A stretch of 64,000 nucleotides of DNA, taken from assembly GCA_027452245.1 (NCBI GenBank), contig DAIDGW010000081.1, forward strand, positions 31,139 to 95,138, in the 5' to 3' direction. The notes beneath the pieces are model-generated. The model was not told where the DNA came from. It was given only the letters and a program-made list of their open reading frames with translations, and did no database searches. Position 1 is the first letter of the stretch. Each line of letters begins with the position of its first letter. This DNA comes from Acidobacteriaceae bacterium (GTDB taxonomy: Bacteria > Acidobacteriota > Terriglobia > Terriglobales > Acidobacteriaceae). Shown here piece after piece: positions 35,101 to 43,059 of the stretch. Both the position numbers and the translations under genes were made by a program.

Positions 35101-37025
35101 ATCATCTGGCCAACGCGGGAGAACGAGCAACTCCCTGGAAATTGATGGCCGAAAACAGACGAGGAATGCTGGGGACTTCCAGAATTCGAGCCTTCGGTTG
35201 CGCACTTGGCGCCATCGCACTCCTGTCTCTTCCCTGCTTCGCCCAACTTCAGGTTGGTGATGATCTCCGCATGAATCTCAGCGGCAACGTGGGATTCACG
35301 TATGCCGGAGGAATGAATGGAGGCGTTTCCGACCACGCGATGGGTTTCATGGGGAACGGAACACTCTCGGGCAACTATTACAATCCGAACTTTCTGAACT
35401 TCAATGTCAGTCCCTTTTACAACCGCGAACAAACGAACTCGATTTTCGGCAGTCTGAGCAATTCAAGCGGGCTCTCGTCGAATGTGAATCTGTTCAGCGG
35501 AAGCCATTTTCCGGGATCGATCTCCTATAACAAGCTGTTCAATGACACCAACGCTTTTGGTGTCCCGGGATCGGACCTTGGCCTGGCACAACGCCAGAAT
35601 ACGCAAAGCTTCGGCGTAGGCTGGAGCGCGCTCATTCCCGACTGGCCTACGCTTACCGCCAACTATACGATTGGAAATACTTCCAACGACCTGATTGGCA
35701 TCCCCGGCACCGACACGGAAAACGACCGCCTGCTGAATATCATGTCCACGTATAACTGGGATGGATTCCTGATGACCGGCCAGTTCCAGCATCGAACGAC
35801 GGACACGTATTTCTCTGAACTTCTCGAGACAGGACAATCGCCTTTCACGACTCTCAGTTCAAGCAACGACTACGGAGCGACGCTTCAACATTCGCTGCCG
35901 ATGACTGGAAGCTTCGGACTGAGTTGGAACCGGCTGAGCTACAACTACGACTACCAGAATGCGTTCAGTGCGAATAATTCCGGCAATTCAGACACAGTGA
36001 ACGCAACTGCAGCGTTCCATCCGACGAATCAACTGGGTGTGTCTTTCGAGGGTACGTACAATGACAGTCTCCTCGGAAACGTACCGGTCGCAGCGTTAAA
36101 TGCAGGGACCGCAGTAAATACCAGCGTGGCTGACAGCTTTCATTCTTACCTGGTCGGAAGCAACGTCTTTTATCAGGTCATAACCACCTTGGGCCTTCAG
36201 GCCAGCGTCGCTTATGAAAACCAGTCGTTTCTGGGCCAGAGCTATTCGGCCACTCAATTTGGCGGCAGCGCAAATTTCAATTTCGATCATTCGCTCGTGA
36301 AAGGCCTCTCATTCTCCGTGGGAGTGGTCGACACCGCACAACAGGCGAATAACACCGGAGTCGGTTTTGTGGGAAATGTGAACTACGACCGGAAGTTTTG
36401 GGGTTGGGACCTGGGCGCAAACTTCAGTTATGCCCAAAACGTGCAGACAGTGATGCTGGTCTATACGACTTCGTATTACAGCTACCTGGGAAGCGTACGG
36501 CGCCGCATCGGGGATCGGAAGTATTTCATGGCAGGGTATAGCGGATCGCATAGCGGCGTGACGGCCAACTCCGGTACGACCAGCAGCGCGAATCGCGTCT
36601 GGAGTGGCTTCATCTATCGCGGGAATTCCATTAACGCCTATTACGATAAGTCGAGCGGACTGGCCCTGTTCACGGCCGCGGGACTTGTACCCGTTCCAAC
36701 GACCCTCCCCACCCAGGTACTAGCTCCAAACACCTTCACGTCTTATGATTCCACGGGATACGGGGTGAGCCTGGGAATTACTCCCATGCGTCGTCTCATT
36801 GTCAGCGGCGCCTGGGCGAAATCGAATGGAAGCACGATCAGTCCGTCGTTGAACCTCTATACCGACAACACGCTGATCAATGCAACCATGCAATACCGGC
36901 TGCGCAAGATCTTCGTCACGGCGGGGTATACGCGACTGAATCAATCGATCGGGGCATTGGGTACGCAACCACTTGACGTCACAAATTACTACATTGGGAT
37001 CTCGAGATGGTTCAACTTCTTTTAA
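35097..37025 (+). CDS. outer-membrane beta-barrel protein (putative porin of a porin-cytochrome complex)
   Basis: A signal peptide (about residues 31-50, ALGAIALLSLPCFAQ) is followed by roughly 590 residues of amphipathic beta-strands alternating with Asn/Ser/Gly-rich loops (for example FGVGWSALIPDWPTLTANYTIG, YFMAGYSGSHSGVTANS). The protein ends in a barrel signature with a terminal aromatic (YYIGISRWFNFF). Length fits a barrel of 20 or more strands, as in MtrB/OmbB-type cytochrome sheaths. I see no N-terminal CXXC pair and cannot claim direct homology. It lies between the 16-haem and 12-haem cytochrome genes, so a conduit role across the outer membrane is the best guess. The start overlaps the foldase stop and the end overlaps NHL2. 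Confidence 0.87.
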   Translation: MNHLANAGERATPWKLMAENRRGMLGTSRIRAFGCALGAIALLSLPCFAQLQVGDDLRMNLSGNVGFTYAGGMNGGVSDHAMGFMGNGTLSGNYYNPNFLNFNVSPFYNREQTNSIFGSLSNSSGLSSNVNLFSGSHFPGSISYNKLFNDTNAFGVPGSDLGLAQRQNTQSFGVGWSALIPDWPTLTANYTIGNTSNDLIGIPGTDTENDRLLNIMSTYNWDGFLMTGQFQHRTTDTYFSELLETGQSPFTTLSSSNDYGATLQHSLPMTGSFGLSWNRLSYNYDYQNAFSANNSGNSDTVNATAAFHPTNQLGVSFEGTYNDSLLGNVPVAALNAGTAVNTSVADSFHSYLVGSNVFYQVITTLGLQASVAYENQSFLGQSYSATQFGGSANFNFDHSLVKGLSFSVGVVDTAQQANNTGVGFVGNVNYDRKFWGWDLGANFSYAQNVQTVMLVYTTSYYSYLGSVRRRIGDRKYFMAGYSGSHSGVTANSGTTSSANRVWSGFIYRGNSINAYYDKSSGLALFTAAGLVPVPTTLPTQVLAPNTFTSYDSTGYGVSLGITPMRRLIVSGAWAKSNGSTISPSLNLYTDNTLINATMQYRLRKIFVTAGYTRLNQSIGALGTQPLDVTNYYIGISRWFNFF

Positions 37026-38104
37026 GCGCGGGCCGGTTTTCTCGTATGGGGACGGGACTGGCAATGATGGTCCTGCTGATAACCCCCATGTGGGCCACGA
37101 AAGTGCGTCGCGAGAAGACCATCGAGCCGCCTCCGCCTGATCTGCTGCTCGAAGGAGGACGCAAGCTGCATTTCGAGCGCAGCTTCCGCTCCGAAAAGGA
37201 AGTCGAGGGCAAACGCGGATTCTGGACCAAGCTGGTCGATGTGGTTATCGGCGAACCGGACCACCCGGAGCTGGTTCGCCCCTACAGCATTGCCGTTGAC
37301 TCGCGGGGACGAGCCATTGTGACCGATCCTGGAGCCAACGGCATACACATCTTCGATTTCGACAATCACAAGTACAAGTTCATCGAGCGGCGCGATAAAG
37401 ACAAAGATGCGATGCGCACGCCGCAATGCGTCGCGGTCGATGCCCAGGACAATATCTACGTCACTGACTCTGAGGCAGGCAAGATCTTCGTCTTCGATCC
37501 CAGCGGCAAGTTCCGCCGGACGATTGGCAGCCTGAAAGGCGGTGAAGGCTACTTCAAGAGGCCGACGGGAATCGCCGTCGATTCCGCTGCTAACCGCATT
37601 TATGTCACCGACACGCTGCGCGACAAGATTTACGTCCTCGACATGAAGGGCAGCGTTCTTCAGACCATTGGCCAGAGAGGCAATGGGAATCTCGAATTCA
37701 ATCTCCCCACGGAGGTGCTGGTTCACGAGCAGAATCTCTTCGTTGTCGATGCCATGAACTTCCGCGTGCAGTTCCTCGACCGCTCGGGAGTTTTTCAAAC
37801 CGAGGTGGGGAAAGTCGGCGATTCGATCGGCGGAATGTTCCGTCCCAAGGGCATTGGCATCGATTCCGAAGGTCATCTATACGTGGTCGACGGGTTGATG
37901 GGTGTGGTGCAGATTTTTGATCAGGAGGGCAGACTACTGTATTACTTCGGGGGCCGCGGCACGGGGCTGGGTCAATTCCAGCTTCCGTCGGGATTGTTCA
38001 TTGACCGGGATGACCGCATCTTTGTTGTCGATTCTTTCAATCGGCGCATCCAGGTCTTCAAATATTCCGGATTGCCCCGGCAAGCACAGGGAGGTCAGCC
38101 ATGA
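37007..38104 (+). CDS. exported NHL-repeat beta-propeller protein 2
   Basis: A signal peptide (MGTGLAMMVLLITPMWA, best start ATG 37046; the frame opens at 37007, overlapping the barrel gene by 19 bases) is followed by a charged stretch and about six NHL repeats (VRPYSIAVDSRGRAIVTDPGANGIHIFD, PTGIAVDSAANRIYVTDTLRDKIYVLD, PKGIGIDSEGHLYVVDGLMGVVQIFD, PSGLFIDRDDRIFVVDSFNRRIQVFKY). It is related to NHL1 at 31458 and NHL3 at 53165. The stop overlaps the start of the 12-haem gene (ATGA), so the two products are made together and probably interact, perhaps on the cell surface. Confidence 0.9.
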   Translation: MVQLLLSAGRFSRMGTGLAMMVLLITPMWATKVRREKTIEPPPPDLLLEGGRKLHFERSFRSEKEVEGKRGFWTKLVDVVIGEPDHPELVRPYSIAVDSRGRAIVTDPGANGIHIFDFDNHKYKFIERRDKDKDAMRTPQCVAVDAQDNIYVTDSEAGKIFVFDPSGKFRRTIGSLKGGEGYFKRPTGIAVDSAANRIYVTDTLRDKIYVLDMKGSVLQTIGQRGNGNLEFNLPTEVLVHEQNLFVVDAMNFRVQFLDRSGVFQTEVGKVGDSIGGMFRPKGIGIDSEGHLYVVDGLMGVVQIFDQEGRLLYYFGGRGTGLGQFQLPSGLFIDRDDRIFVVDSFNRRIQVFKYSGLPRQAQGGQP

Positions 38105-40020
38105 AGAGAGTGCTGGCAGTCATCCTATTGCTGTCGGGCGGGATGTATACGCCGCGCGGTCTGGCGCAAGTCTCGGGCGACGTGCTGGGCTCGCATAACA
38201 TGTCGTTGAGCGGAACCGGGCCGGTCAAAGGCGCCCTGGATCCGTGCCTGTATTGCCATGTTCCGCATTCTGGTGTGCAGAATACGAGTTCCACGCTCTG
38301 GAGCCAGACCCTGTCGCAACAGACGTACCAGACTTATACCAGCACGACACTCCACAATACTACGCAGCAACCAATGCTTGGAGCCGACAGCAGCCTCTGC
38401 CTGAGCTGCCATGATGGCACCGTCGCCGTCGGACAAACCCAGCCCTTCGGCACGATCCGGACGACCGGCAACATGTATCCTGCCGACGTTTTCGGCAACA
38501 ATCTGCAGGGATCGCATCCGTTCAGCATGAAACTGCCGCTGGTCGACGCCCCCGATCTGGTGCCTTCGCTGGTTACCAGTCATACGACAGCCGATCCGCT
38601 GAAGCAGGTGAAGCTCATCAACAACAACGTCGAGTGCACCAGTTGCCACACCCCGCACAATCAGTTTGTTGACCTCGTCTCGAAGAACTTCTTGCTGCGA
38701 GACAGTTCCAATGGACAGCTGTGCCTGGCCTGCCATGAACCCAATCAGCGCACTGTTAACGGCCAAAGCAATCCTTTGGCGCAGTGGCTGGGCAGCATTC
38801 ACGCCACCGCTGGAAATGGGATTTCGAATGCACCAGTACTCGGCAACTATCCCACGGTCGCACGCAATGCCTGCCTCTCCTGCCACATGCCACACAATTC
38901 CGTTGCAGGCGCAAGATTGCTTCGCGGACCTGTTCCATCGGTGCCGAACATGGATGCATCCACCCAGAACTGCATCACGTGCCACAATGGCGGTTCGAAT
39001 ATTTCGCCGGCAATTGCGAACGTTTACGCCGAGTTCGCCAAGATTTCACATCCCTATCCTTCGGGCGTGAACACGCATGACACCGCGGAACCTGCCCTGT
39101 TGAACAACAATCGTCATGCCACTTGCGTCGATTGCCACAGTCCACATGCCTCCATGGCAGTAAGTTCGTTCTCTTCAACGCTGCCGCCAACCATTCGTCC
39201 TTCGCAGGCCGGGGCGATCGGAATCAGTGCGAGCGACGGCACTACCGTTCTGACGCCAGCCGTGAATCAATTCGAAACTTGCCTGCGCTGCCACGGCACC
39301 AGCGCCGGCAAACAAACTCTGACGGTCTTCGGATACGCGCCTAACCGCACCCTCACCGGAAGCGATCCGCTGAATCTCATCCCGCAGATGTCTTCCACTG
39401 CGACCTCAAGCCATCCCGTGATGCACGATCGCAGCAGCGTTCTGCCCCAGCCTAGTCTCTTGAGTTTTATGTTGAATCTCGATGGGAGGACACAGGGACG
39501 GGCGATGGGCATTCGCATCTACTGCTCCGACTGCCACAACAGCGACGATAATCGTGAATTCGGTGGCACTGGCCCGAATGGTCCTCACGGATCGAAATGG
39601 ACTCATCTGCTGGAACGCCGCTACGAATTCAGCCAGGCACCGGCCCCCGGACAACTCATCACCAATCTTTTTCCCAATCCCGATCTCAGCGTGAATGGCC
39701 CTTACGCTCTCTGTGGCAAATGCCATGATCTGCAAAACCAGATCATGAACAATACCAGTTGGAATCAGCATGCTCTGCACATCAACGCAGGATTCACGTG
39801 CTCCACATGCCATACCGCCCATGGGATGGGAGCTTCGACCAGCAACATTACTGGCGAGCGCCTGATCAATTTCGATTTGAATGTAGTCGCTCCGAACGGA
39901 GCGACCCCAGTCAGCTATAACCGCACAACCAACAGCTGCTCTTTGGTTTGTCATGGCACCGCGCACGCCTCAAGCGGAACAGTATCGACGGTGACCCACC
40001 GCGCGGTTGTCAGACGCTAA
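38101..40020 (+). CDS. exported 12-haem cytochrome with tetrahaem-like N-terminal module
   Basis: A signal peptide (ending GLAQ, residues 1-23). I count 11 CXXCH motifs plus a final CSLVCH (613-618), a CX3CH variant. Residues 30-215 reproduce the tetrahaem cytochrome order exactly: SHN (H32), CLYCHVPHSG (49-58), CLSCHDGTVAVGQ (100-112), SHP (H139), CTSCHTPH (179-186), CLACH (208-212). The remaining eight haems have CHxPH-type motifs (CLSCHMPHNS, CVDCHSPHAS, CSTCHTAHGM). 639 aa. It is probably an outer-surface cytochrome joining the porin conduit to tetrahaem cytochromes. It is coupled to NHL2 by an ATGA overlap. Confidence 0.9.
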   Translation: MKRVLAVILLLSGGMYTPRGLAQVSGDVLGSHNMSLSGTGPVKGALDPCLYCHVPHSGVQNTSSTLWSQTLSQQTYQTYTSTTLHNTTQQPMLGADSSLCLSCHDGTVAVGQTQPFGTIRTTGNMYPADVFGNNLQGSHPFSMKLPLVDAPDLVPSLVTSHTTADPLKQVKLINNNVECTSCHTPHNQFVDLVSKNFLLRDSSNGQLCLACHEPNQRTVNGQSNPLAQWLGSIHATAGNGISNAPVLGNYPTVARNACLSCHMPHNSVAGARLLRGPVPSVPNMDASTQNCITCHNGGSNISPAIANVYAEFAKISHPYPSGVNTHDTAEPALLNNNRHATCVDCHSPHASMAVSSFSSTLPPTIRPSQAGAIGISASDGTTVLTPAVNQFETCLRCHGTSAGKQTLTVFGYAPNRTLTGSDPLNLIPQMSSTATSSHPVMHDRSSVLPQPSLLSFMLNLDGRTQGRAMGIRIYCSDCHNSDDNREFGGTGPNGPHGSKWTHLLERRYEFSQAPAPGQLITNLFPNPDLSVNGPYALCGKCHDLQNQIMNNTSWNQHALHINAGFTCSTCHTAHGMGASTSNITGERLINFDLNVVAPNGATPVSYNRTTNSCSLVCHGTAHASSGTVSTVTHRAVVRR

Positions 40021-40076
40021 GTCTGTAGGCGTGACCAGACAGATCCCAACATTGCCCCACCATTCTCACCTGCAAG

Positions 40077-40092
40077 CGTGATCTGCGTCACT
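40077..40092. promoter_or_regulatory. possible degenerate CRP/FNR-like site before cytochrome B
   Basis: CGTGATCTGCGTCACT keeps the GTGA-N6-TCAC core but only 9 of 14 consensus positions. It lies 137 bases upstream of ATG 40230 in the gap after the 12-haem gene. Weak by itself. Confidence 0.3.
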
Positions 40093-40229
40093 GCGACCGG
40101 CACAATCTTCATAGCCCTCCACGCACGTCACTGAGTGATCGTTCTCACCGAAGGTTCTTCTTTTCTATGTCTAAACTTGTTTGTTACGCGATGCTGTTCC
40201 CACTTTGCGAATCGTGGAGGATCATCTCC

Positions 40230-41258
40230 ATGAAGAAGATTCTGCTACTCGTCGTCTTAGTCTTCTTTGCAATTGGCACAGCCGCAGCACAGACCTACAC
40301 CGCGGGATCAGGTGTAGTCGGAGTCGATGTTCTCGGCGCTCACCAAAATGGGGGTCGCGGATGCTCCGCCTGTCATGCTCCACACAGCGGCGCTGCAGGC
40401 GGCGGCGGAAATGCAGCTCAGAATGCCACCGCACTCAATGATGCGCTATCCGGCACGATCGTTCTGTTCGGCCAAGACGTCACTCCTTTGTTCAATTATC
40501 CAATAACCTTCTCGGGCGGTTATCTGGAGAACTTACCGGCGCCGAACGCAGCCTACACAACGCAGCGCCCCGAACTGCTAGGCATCATGATGTGCCTTGC
40601 CTGCCACGACGGCGTGGTCGCAAGAGGCCAGATGATGTATGGGCAGTCCTGGGAGCAGAGGATGAACCTTCTGCCCGCGAACGTTTATGGCAGTCGTTCG
40701 ATTCCGAGCTTGCTCGGCAACGATAGCGGCAACGGCAACATCTCTGGTTACGCGAACGATCACCCGGTGGGAGTGCAGGCGACTTTGGGTGCGGTTGGAT
40801 TGGTCACGAACAACTCCATGGCGTCGCCACTGCTGATTGTGTTCAGCAGCAGTGGAATTGCCAGCATCACACCTAATTCCATGGCCTACGTCCAATTTGT
40901 TGCAAATTACGGGTATCCCGCAATCGCGGGTAATGCAAGGTCTTTCGGCGTTGCTCCTCCGCTGGCTGGCACGGATCCAACCCAGGTATACATCACTTGC
41001 ACCACATGCCATAACCAGCATGCGATGTATGTCTACACTCCGGTTCCTCCGGAAGGCGTGGGTTATCAGGGAGCCGCAGCCAAAATCCTGCCGGGCGGTT
41101 ATTACCCAACTTATTTTTTTGTGAACGCGCCGTACAATCCCAGCTCCGGCAATAACAGTCCCACTCTGGCGGCTTCGACGACGCAGTTCTGCCGTCAATG
41201 TCACTTTGATACTGCAAACGAGTATTACGGCATCAGCACCGTCCAGACACAGTTTTGA
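40230..41258 (+). CDS. exported tetrahaem cytochrome B, paralogue of cytochrome A
   Basis: 342 aa, close in sequence to cytochrome A over the whole length. The signal peptide ends at residue 20 (AAAQTYTAG). Haem motifs are CSACH (45-49), CLACH (122-126), CTTCH (257-261) and CRQCH (321-325). Again there are exactly eight His; the non-haem-motif ones (H38, H52, H178, H264) match those of cytochrome A. Divergence is concentrated in the loop around residues 185-215 and 240-290. The start is ATG 40230 with ribosome site GGAGG at 40216-40220; the frame opens 21 codons earlier. It stands alone between a 209-base gap and a terminator, so it may be expressed under different conditions from cytochrome A. 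Confidence 0.92.
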   Translation: MKKILLLVVLVFFAIGTAAAQTYTAGSGVVGVDVLGAHQNGGRGCSACHAPHSGAAGGGGNAAQNATALNDALSGTIVLFGQDVTPLFNYPITFSGGYLENLPAPNAAYTTQRPELLGIMMCLACHDGVVARGQMMYGQSWEQRMNLLPANVYGSRSIPSLLGNDSGNGNISGYANDHPVGVQATLGAVGLVTNNSMASPLLIVFSSSGIASITPNSMAYVQFVANYGYPAIAGNARSFGVAPPLAGTDPTQVYITCTTCHNQHAMYVYTPVPPEGVGYQGAAAKILPGGYYPTYFFVNAPYNPSSGNNSPTLAASTTQFCRQCHFDTANEYYGISTVQTQF

Positions 41259-41301
41259 TGTTGTACCTCCTTAGGTAACTGTTAGATTGGCTCTCTGACT
41301 A

Positions 41302-41340
41302 ATGGCCATTCCACTGGCTTACGGGTGGAACGGCCATTTT
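41302..41340 (+). terminator. intrinsic terminator after tetrahaem cytochrome B
   Basis: ATGGCCATTCCAC (41302-41314) pairs with GTGGAACGGCCAT (41325-41337) with one mismatch; four T residues follow. It closes the cytochrome island. Confidence 0.8.
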
Positions 41341-41412
41341 CCCTCGCTCGTTCGCTTGGATTTTCCTCAGTCTGAAGGGTCAGAGAGTCCAGCTCGCTCT
41401 GTCACCACTTAT

Positions 41413-41428
41413 TGTGATTAAAATCACA
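41413..41428. promoter_or_regulatory. CRP/FNR-like operator upstream of the 41500 gene
   Basis: TGTGATTAAAATCACA, perfect 7-base arms, centre 80 bases before the TTG start at 41500. A -10-like AACAAT lies at 41449-41454, about 29 bases past the centre, the spacing expected for an activator bound near -41.5. Confidence 0.7.
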
Positions 41429-41499
41429 GCCGTAACTCGTGCATCAGCAACAATAGAGACGTACCCGATTTTTGCGAACTTGCAAACGAGAATAGCCAT

Positions 41500-43032
41500 T
41501 TGCCAGCCGCAACCCAACCCGTTGCCGCAATACCGACAGATCGTCCCCTGGCCCAACTGCGGCGCGGCGCGCTACGCGTTGTTGCTCTGACGTTATTGCT
41601 CTCAACCGCAGGCGTATACGAAGCTCGCAAGCTGGTTGGTCTCACCAGCCCAGAGATCTGGATCCACTTGCGCACGGGACTCTGGATCCTGCAGCACCAC
41701 TCAATTCCTCGCACCGGCCTGTTCTCACAATCAGCAAATCTGCCCTGGTGCAATTCAAGCTGGGGATTCGACCTTCTGCTCGGAGCAGGCTACCGCTTTT
41801 TCGGCTTGCGTGCGATTCCCTTCCTGCTGGTTGCATTCAAGGTCGCGCTCGCATTGATGTTGTTCGTTCTAAGTCGAACTGCGTGTGCTCGCTTCTGGAC
41901 GGCTATCGTGCTTTCGACGCTGGGACAACTTGTAATCTGGCACCTGTTGCCGCTGCCTTACGTCTTTTCGATCCTGTTCTTCGCAGGTGAACTCGCGCTG
42001 CTGGTCCGCAGTCGGCAAACCGGCAACCTGCGAAATCTGTTCTGGCTGCCTCTGATCTTTGCATTCTGGGCGAATCTGCACATTCAATTCGTCGCCGGAC
42101 TATTGCTGCTCGCGCTGTTTGTAGTGTCTACCGCACTGGACAACGTTCTGCTACACACCCGCAAGCACTGGCTCAGTCCCCGTATCAGGGCACTTGATCC
42201 CACAGCCGTCAGTATCGTGTTCTTCTCCTCCCTGGTCGGAAGCCTTGCCAACCCGTACACATTTCATGTCATTTCGGAGTTCAGAACTCTTTACAGCGAT
42301 GTCGGGTTTGAGCATTTTTCCGAAATGACTTCGATGAGCTTCCGGCGTCCCCAGGAATTCGTGCTTATGTTGCTGGTGATGATCGCTTTTCTGGCTCTGG
42401 GACGCTTACGAGCTTTGGATTTGTTCCAATCACTCGCCCTGGTTGCAGGCACCTTGATCGCCTTTCGCGTCGAACGCGATGCCTGGCTCGCGGTTCTGCC
42501 TGCCATCGTGGTCCTCTCCGGCGCATTTGTTTCTGAGCGCCCAGAAACCGCGCCATCCGGCATCATTTCACCAAAACGGCGGTCAATCGCGACGGCTCTC
42601 GTAACCTGCGCCGTACTGCTTTTAGCCACCACCACGCTTGTCCCTGGTTCAAATCGATTGATGGGCAAGATCACCACAAGTTTTCCGGTAAGAGCATGTG
42701 ATTACATCCGGACAAATCATCTGCCTCAACCGATCTTCAACGCTTATGTCTGGGGAAGTTTCCTCACCTGGTATTTGCCGGAATATCCCGTCGTCGTAGA
42801 TAGCCGGGTTGAACTCTATGGGGACAACCTGTTGACCTCCTACTTCGATCTGGTGGGAGGGAAGAAGTTGCTCGAATCCGAGCCGATGGTCTCGGGTGCG
42901 CGCACGCTACTGCTCGAGAGAGACTCCGCGATGGCCAAAGCCTTGACCAACCTGCCCGCCCTTCGTGCCCAATACAAACTGGTCTACAGCGACGATCTCG
43001 CAAGCGTATTTGTGCCCGCTTCGGGGCGTTAG
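41500..43032 (+). CDS. polytopic membrane protein, GT-C-like, paralogue of the 43060 gene
   Basis: About 10-11 hydrophobic helices and a C-terminal soluble segment of about 100 residues (TSFPVRACDYIRTNHLPQPIFNAYVWGSFLTWYLPEYPVVVDSRVELYGD). Like its convergent neighbour it has an early luminal loop with charged and aromatic residues (SPEIWIHLRTGLWILQHHSIPRTGLFS versus DPDIWWHLSVGDWIVQNHAFPHTGLFS) and WANLHIQFV. In the neighbour the first loop carries DPDIWWH; here the Asp pair is S-P-E, so one acidic residue is lost. This class is widespread in Acidobacteriota and resembles GT-C glycosyltransferases, but no activity is established. The start is uncertain (TTG 41500). A CRP/FNR-like site lies upstream. 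Confidence 0.72.
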   Translation: MPAATQPVAAIPTDRPLAQLRRGALRVVALTLLLSTAGVYEARKLVGLTSPEIWIHLRTGLWILQHHSIPRTGLFSQSANLPWCNSSWGFDLLLGAGYRFFGLRAIPFLLVAFKVALALMLFVLSRTACARFWTAIVLSTLGQLVIWHLLPLPYVFSILFFAGELALLVRSRQTGNLRNLFWLPLIFAFWANLHIQFVAGLLLLALFVVSTALDNVLLHTRKHWLSPRIRALDPTAVSIVFFSSLVGSLANPYTFHVISEFRTLYSDVGFEHFSEMTSMSFRRPQEFVLMLLVMIAFLALGRLRALDLFQSLALVAGTLIAFRVERDAWLAVLPAIVVLSGAFVSERPETAPSGIISPKRRSIATALVTCAVLLLATTTLVPGSNRLMGKITTSFPVRACDYIRTNHLPQPIFNAYVWGSFLTWYLPEYPVVVDSRVELYGDNLLTSYFDLVGGKKLLESEPMVSGARTLLLERDSAMAKALTNLPALRAQYKLVYSDDLASVFVPASGR

Positions 43033-43059
43033 CTGCTGGTGCTGAATTACGTTGGGTGT

